A DNA stretch of 17,464 nucleotides from DATARH01 sp035309005. Lineage in GTDB: Bacteria; Pseudomonadota; Alphaproteobacteria; ATCC43930; CGMCC-115725. The stretch's first letter is position 1. The number at the start of each line of letters is the position of its first letter. The notes below the pieces were generated by a model, which saw only the letters and a list, made by a program, of their open reading frames with translations, did not search any database and was not told where the DNA came from. Location of the stretch: positions 1-17,464 of the forward strand of contig DATGFP010000114.1 of the NCBI GenBank assembly GCA_035309005.1, written 5' to 3'. Positions 13,919-17,464 of this stretch are shown here, piece after piece. The position numbers and the translations under genes were made by a program.

Positions 13919-14775
13919 TAGACCGGCGGCGCGCCGATCACCGTCGTGCGGTGCATCAGCCGGCGCTCCGGCAGCGCGTAGTCGCAGATCGCCAGATGCA
14001 TCGCGCTCGCGTTGTCCCACATCAAGAGATCGCCGACCCGCCAGCGGTGGCGGTAGCAAAACTCGGGCCGCACGCAAAACGCATCGAGCTCGGCGATGAG
14101 CTCGAGCGCCTCGTCCTCGGGCATGCCGGCGATGCCGACGCACTCGCCGGCGGTGACGTAGAGCGCCTTGCGGCCGGTGTATGGATGGGTGCGCACGATC
14201 GGATGCGCGACGTCGGGGGTTTCGGCGAGCTGCGCCGCGGTCAGCTTCGGGCGCGGGCTGTCCTCGATCCGCCGGCGCATCGCGTAGCGGTGGATCGCCC
14301 GCTTGCCGGCGAGCCGCCGCTTCATCGCCTCAGGCAGCGCGTCGTAAGCGGCGACGGTGCTGGCGAAAACCGTGTCGCCGAGCGGCTGCCCGTCGCGCCG
14401 CGGCACTTCCTTGGCGTAGAGCAGCGAGCAGCGGCTCGGGCGGCTGCGGTAGGAGGTATCGCTGTGCCAGGTGAAGCCGGCGTCGGCGAGGCCGATATGC
14501 TCGCCGTTGTCGTCGCGAATGTTGGAGATCAGCAAAATCTCGGGATAGCCCGGCAGCAGGTATTTCTTGACGATGTGGATTTCGAGTTCGCCAAACCGCC
14601 GGCTGAACGCGATGTGCTGCTCGCTCGTCAGGTGCTGGTCGCGAAAGCACACGACGATATTGTCGTGAAAGGCGCGCTCGAGCTCACCGAAAGTCGCGCC
14701 GTCGAGCGGCCGCGACAGGTCGAAGTCGATTTCGGCGCCGCACGCGGCGTCTGATTTGCGGATCGGGATCGCCAT
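13918..14775 (-). CDS. TauD/TfdA family Fe(II)/2-oxoglutarate dioxygenase
   Basis: A 285-residue cytosolic dioxygenase of the taurine/2,4-D oxygenase family. The iron-binding triad is H104 and D106 (FTWHSDTSY) and H260 (MWDNASAMHLAICDY); R276 (MHRTTV) would bind 2-oxoglutarate. The N-terminal NIVVCFRDQHLT and the FSRRFGELEIH segments are typical. The substrate is not TauD-specific by any motif I can verify; members act on sulfonates, aryloxyacids and other carboxylates. A GGAG lies 11 bases before the ATG. It is the first gene of a two-gene unit with the CYTH-CHAD gene and is divergent from the receiver-like gene. Confidence 0.92.
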   Translation of the reverse strand: MAIPIRKSDAACGAEIDFDLSRPLDGATFGELERAFHDNIVVCFRDQHLTSEQHIAFSRRFGELEIHIVKKYLLPGYPEILLISNIRDDNGEHIGLADAGFTWHSDTSYRSRPSRCSLLYAKEVPRRDGQPLGDTVFASTVAAYDALPEAMKRRLAGKRAIHRYAMRRRIEDSPRPKLTAAQLAETPDVAHPIVRTHPYTGRKALYVTAGECVGIAGMPEDEALELIAELDAFCVRPEFCYRHRWRVGDLLMWDNASAMHLAICDYALPERRLMHRTTVIGAPPV

Positions 14776-14893
14776 TGCTGGCAGGCTCCGCGAGGGGGAA
14801 CGGCGCGACTGTCGCTTTCACGCTTTGTTAAGTCAAACCGTGTTTTATTGCCGCTTGCGAGACCACCCCCGCTCGCGCTGCCGAGTACAATTC

Positions 14894-15301
14894 ATGGCCC
14901 GGGTTCTTGTTGTCGAGCCTGACCGACGCATTCGCAAGTTCATCGCCGGCATCCTTGCCGAATTGGGCCACCACGTCGAACAGTGCAACGACGCCCGCGA
15001 CGCCCGGCGCTCGCTCGGCCGGGGCCGGTTCGACGTGCTCGCCAGCGACCTCGTGCTCGCCGAGCGCGGCGCCGCCGACCTCCTCGCCCTCATTCCGGGC
15101 CTGCCCCTCTTGACGCTGCGCGGCGAGCGCTTCCGCCCCGGCGGCGACAAGCGCGACAAGCCGTCGCGGCTGCACACCAGCCCGTTCCGCTTCGAGGACC
15201 TGACGACGCTGGTCACCGCGATCGCCGCCGCCGTCCCCGCCGCCCGACACACGACCCAGCGCGGCCAGCAACTCCACCAGCCGACCGCCAACGCCGCCTA
15301 A
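14894..15301 (+). CDS. Stand-alone receiver-like (degenerate response-regulator) protein
   Basis: A 135-residue protein made of one receiver-type domain without an output domain. The first strand is RVLVVEPD (3-10), followed by a helix IRKFIAGILAELGHHVEQ, the acceptor strand FDVLASDLVL with D52, LPLLTLRGE with T74, and the SPFRFEDLTTLV segment (96-107). Compared with typical receivers, the second acidic residue of the N-terminal pair is proline (P9) and the conserved lysine before PF is serine (S96). A pseudo-receiver that is not phosphorylated normally is therefore likely. The tail after 112 is Ala/Gln/His-rich and uninformative. The ATG at 14894 has no obvious Shine-Dalgarno; the open frame extends upstream to 14756 without family similarity. 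Confidence 0.72.
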   Translation: MARVLVVEPDRRIRKFIAGILAELGHHVEQCNDARDARRSLGRGRFDVLASDLVLAERGAADLLALIPGLPLLTLRGERFRPGGDKRDKPSRLHTSPFRFEDLTTLVTAIAAAVPAARHTTQRGQQLHQPTANAA

Positions 15302-15325
15302 CGCGTTTACCCGACCAAATTAAAT

Positions 15326-15405
15326 CGTCATTCCCGCGCCCGCGGGAATCCAGGGGCAACCGACGTGTCGCTTGCTCTGGACCCTCGCTTGCGCGGGGGT
15401 GACGG
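15326..15405. repeat. CGTCATTCCCGCG...-type palindromic repeat
   Basis: A third interspersed-repeat family. The left part CGTCATTCCCGCGCCCGCGG (from 15326) contains the short palindrome ATTCCCGCG/CGCGGGAAT and continues into CCAGGG. The right part, ACCCTCGCTTGCGCGGGGGTGACGG to 15405, is a degraded inverted counterpart. The ATTCCC..GGGAAT core resembles dispersed repeats known in other proteobacteria. It lies between the receiver-like gene and the small exported protein gene. The remaining ~125 bases to 15530 hold no gene I can support. Confidence 0.75.
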
Positions 15406-15529
15406 ACAGAATTTCCCAACCGCCGGGCGTGCCGCGCCTAACAGCGTGCCGATTGCGCGAAAAGCGGGACGCCGGCCGCCTCGCGCTGTTTATCTGAGCG
15501 TGCCGACAGTCGAGCACGGGAGAGCGAAT

Positions 15530-15760
15530 TTGAAACATCTGGCATTGGCGGCGGCGGTGATCTGCGGGTCGGCGCTCCTCTGGGGACAGCCGGCGCAGGC
15601 GGCGGGCTGCGTCAAGGGCGCGGTAGTCGGCGGCGTCGCCGGCCATTACGTCGCGCATCATGGGCTGCTCGGCGCCGCGGTCGGCTGCGCGATCGGTCAC
15701 CACGAGGCCCGCAAACATTACCGCGACCGCGATCAGCGCTACGACGCCGACAACCGCTGA
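15530..15760 (+). CDS. Small exported glycine-rich (glycine-zipper-like) protein
   Basis: A 76-residue protein read from a TTG start at 15530, chosen because a GGGAGAG ribosome site lies 5 bases before it and the product then begins with a good signal peptide (KHLALAAAVICGSALLWGQ, cleavage after AQA at about 24). The mature part is AGCVKGAVVGGVAGHYVAHH followed by LLGAAVGCAIGHHEARKHYRDR, a small-residue, glycine-spaced hairpin with two cysteines, then a charged Arg/Asp-rich end. This resembles the glycine-zipper envelope proteins that are common in Alphaproteobacteria. The frame is open upstream to 15365, but that start lies in the palindromic repeat. The function is unknown; an outer-membrane or periplasmic location is likely. 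Confidence 0.7.
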   Translation: MKHLALAAAVICGSALLWGQPAQAAGCVKGAVVGGVAGHYVAHHGLLGAAVGCAIGHHEARKHYRDRDQRYDADNR

Positions 15761-15874
15761 GGCGGCGCTTTCTCTGGGCCACCCCTAAGCCGCTCTTCCG
15801 GTGCCGCGCCGATGCGCTAGAGTGTGCCTCTCGAATGGGCGGCCTGGCGCAACGGGCCCGGAGGAGCGCACAGC

Positions 15875-17464
15875 ATGCAAGCAGATTACGTCATCGTCGG
15901 CGCCGGTTCGGCCGGCTGCGTCCTGGCCAACCGGCTGACCGAGGACCCCGGCACACGGGTATTGTTGATCGAAGCCGGCGGGCGCGACTGGAACCCGCTC
16001 ATCCACATCCCGGCCGGCTTCATGAAGATGCTCGACCACAAGAGCCTGACCTGGGGGTTCAAGGCCGAGGCCGGCGACGGGCGCGAGATCATCTATCCGC
16101 GCGGCCGGGTGCTGGGCGGCTCATCCTCGATCAACGGCCTGATCTACATCCGCGGCCAGCCCGAGGATTACGACCACTGGGCGCAGCTCGGCAACCGCGG
16201 CTGGTCGTGGGAGGATTGCTACCCCTATTTCAAGAAGGCCGAGCGCTGGGGGGGCGAGGCCAACGAGGTGCACGGCAAGGACGGCTATCTTTTCACCTCC
16301 GAAATGGACCGCTCGCCGATCTGCGCCAAGGTGATCGAGGCCGGCCTCGAATTGGGGCTCGAATACCGCGAGGACGTCAACAATTTACCGCCCGGTGCAG
16401 GCGACTCGATCGGCTGGTGCCAGCAGACCCGCGGCGGGCGGCGCCGCGCCTCAACCGCGCGCAGCTATCTGCGCCCGGCGCTGAAGCGGCCCAACCTCGA
16501 AGTCGTGACCAAGGCGCTGGTGCACCGCATCGTCTTCGACGGCAAGCGCGCGACCGGCGTCGAATTTTCGCGCGACGGCAATCTCGAGCGGGCCGACGCG
16601 GCGCGCGAGGTGATCCTGTCGGCCGGCGCGGTCGGCTCGCCGCACCTCTTGCAACTGTCCGGCGTCGGCGACCCCGAGCATCTCGGCCGCATCGGCGTGC
16701 CGTTGGTGCACGAATTAAGGGGCGTCGGGCGCAACATGCAGGACCATTACGTGGTCCGCGTCACCTATCCGATCCACGGCATGGCGACCGCCAACGAGAA
16801 GGCGCGCGGCCTGCCGCTCGCCGGCGAGGTGCTGCGCTACCTCGTCAAGGGCACCGGTGTCTTGACCTACAGCGCCTCGCTGATCGCCGCCTCGGTCAAA
16901 ATCCTCGAAGAATCCGCGACCCCCGACGTGCAGATCTCGTTCGCGCCGGGCAGCTTCAAGGACGGCCAGATCGGCGAGCTCGAGGAGGAGCCCGGCCTGA
17001 CCGGCGGACCATGGCAGATGCGGCCGCAGTCGCGCGGCCATGTCGAGGCAAAATCCAGCCGGCCCGGCGACATGCCGACGATCAACCCGGGCTACCTGAC
17101 CGACGACACCGACCGGCGCGCGATCGTCGGGGGCTTGCGCTTTGCCCGGCGGATCTTCAACGCGCCGGCATTGCAGCCCTATGTCGGGGCGGAAAAGCTG
17201 CCGGGCGCCCAGACGCAAACTGACGACGAGCTGCTCGACTACGCCAGGCGCAACGGCAACACGGTCTATCACGCCAGCTGCACCTGCATGATGGGGAGCC
17301 ATGCGATGTGCGTCGTCGACGACCAGCTGCGGGTGCACGGGATCGAGGGGCTGCGCGTCATCGACGCCTCGGTGATGCCCTCCGTCACTTCGACCAACAC
17401 CAACGCGCCGACGATCATGATCGCCGAAAAGGGCGCCGCGCTGATCCGCGGCGCCGCACGGCAG
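15875..17464 (+). CDS. GMC family FAD-dependent oxidoreductase (choline dehydrogenase-like), 3' end cut by window
   Basis: Open from the ATG at 15875 to the last base of the window (530 codons, no stop), so it is nearly complete for a family of ~530-560 residues. It has the FAD-binding GAGSAG (9-14) after DYVIV, E at LLIEAGG, GMC signature 1 (GRVLGGSSSINGLIYIRG), signature 2 (SAGAVGSPHLLQLSGVG), and the C-terminal active site with H466 (VYHASCTCMMG) and N510 (STNTNAPTIMIAEKGA). These oxidise alcohols or choline-like substrates and pass electrons to a carrier or oxygen. A GGAGGA ribosome site lies 9 bases upstream. No betaine aldehyde dehydrogenase is in the window, so the substrate is open: choline, alkanols and polyethylene glycol are all used by relatives. 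A longer frame in another phase overlaps it but has no family similarity. Confidence 0.94.
   Translation, partial: MQADYVIVGAGSAGCVLANRLTEDPGTRVLLIEAGGRDWNPLIHIPAGFMKMLDHKSLTWGFKAEAGDGREIIYPRGRVLGGSSSINGLIYIRGQPEDYDHWAQLGNRGWSWEDCYPYFKKAERWGGEANEVHGKDGYLFTSEMDRSPICAKVIEAGLELGLEYREDVNNLPPGAGDSIGWCQQTRGGRRRASTARSYLRPALKRPNLEVVTKALVHRIVFDGKRATGVEFSRDGNLERADAAREVILSAGAVGSPHLLQLSGVGDPEHLGRIGVPLVHELRGVGRNMQDHYVVRVTYPIHGMATANEKARGLPLAGEVLRYLVKGTGVLTYSASLIAASVKILEESATPDVQISFAPGSFKDGQIGELEEEPGLTGGPWQMRPQSRGHVEAKSSRPGDMPTINPGYLTDDTDRRAIVGGLRFARRIFNAPALQPYVGAEKLPGAQTQTDDELLDYARRNGNTVYHASCTCMMGSHAMCVVDDQLRVHGIEGLRVIDASVMPSVTSTNTNAPTIMIAEKGAALIRGAARQ

Noticed and set aside
14826..14850. AT-rich promoter in the gap between the TauD and receiver-like genes
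   Set aside because: TTGTTA and TTTTAT are visible but spaced too closely on the plus strand, and the minus-strand TTGACT has only a weak partner; the gap likely holds promoters, but I cannot place one.
15835..17223. A 462-codon plus-strand frame overlapping the GMC oxidoreductase
   Set aside because: It is out of phase with the frame starting at 15875, which carries all FAD-binding and GMC signature motifs; the translation is Arg-rich noise.

Overview
The window is a chromosomal segment of a very GC-rich alphaproteobacterium, probably an environmental Rhodospirillales/Rhizobiales-like lineage. The strongest clue is a gene matching FzlA, an FtsZ-binding protein with a glutathione S-transferase fold that is restricted to Alphaproteobacteria. 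Gene content is housekeeping plus general metabolism. I see no insertion sequence, prophage, CRISPR array, tRNA or rRNA. Genes are packed tightly, with several 1-4 bp start/stop overlaps.

Layout, left to right. (1) The 3' end of prfB (release factor 2) faces a VapBC-type toxin-antitoxin pair on the minus strand. (2) A minus-strand SDR dehydrogenase is divergent from cysS; cysS is followed by trmJ and fzlA on the plus strand, with palindromic repeats in both gaps. (3) A minus-strand pair, proline iminopeptidase then an exported TPR protein, converges on fzlA so closely that both stop codons lie in one CTAG. (4) On the plus strand, an EctD-like phytanoyl-CoA dioxygenase with a repeat-derived C-terminal tail is followed by two translationally coupled Lin0512-family paralogues and a small membrane-anchored protein. 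(5) A minus-strand folB-folP pair makes folate precursors; the FolP resembles the sulfonamide-insensitive Sul enzymes more than ordinary dihydropteroate synthase. (6) On the plus strand, mscL overlaps by 4 bp an exported C13 (legumain-like, caspase-fold) peptidase. (7) On the minus strand lie a hemerythrin-domain protein and, further on, a TauD-family dioxygenase coupled to a CYTH-CHAD protein. (8) On the plus strand lie a degenerate stand-alone receiver protein, a palindromic repeat, a small exported glycine-rich protein and a GMC oxidoreductase that runs off the window end.

Three unrelated families of intergenic palindromes occur here (CCCTCTCCC..GGGAGAGGG; GTCATTGCGAG..GCAATCC; CGTCATTCCCG..CGGGAAT). 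One copy lies inside a reading frame and supplies its last ~35 residues.

I did not find a clear new multi-gene defence or secretion system. The best leads are the Sul-type chromosomal folP, the mscL/C13-peptidase pair, the dioxygenase/Lin0512/Lin0512 cluster, the TauD/CYTH-CHAD pair and the repeat-derived protein tail. Family assignments rest on motifs and remembered family sequences; no search was run.
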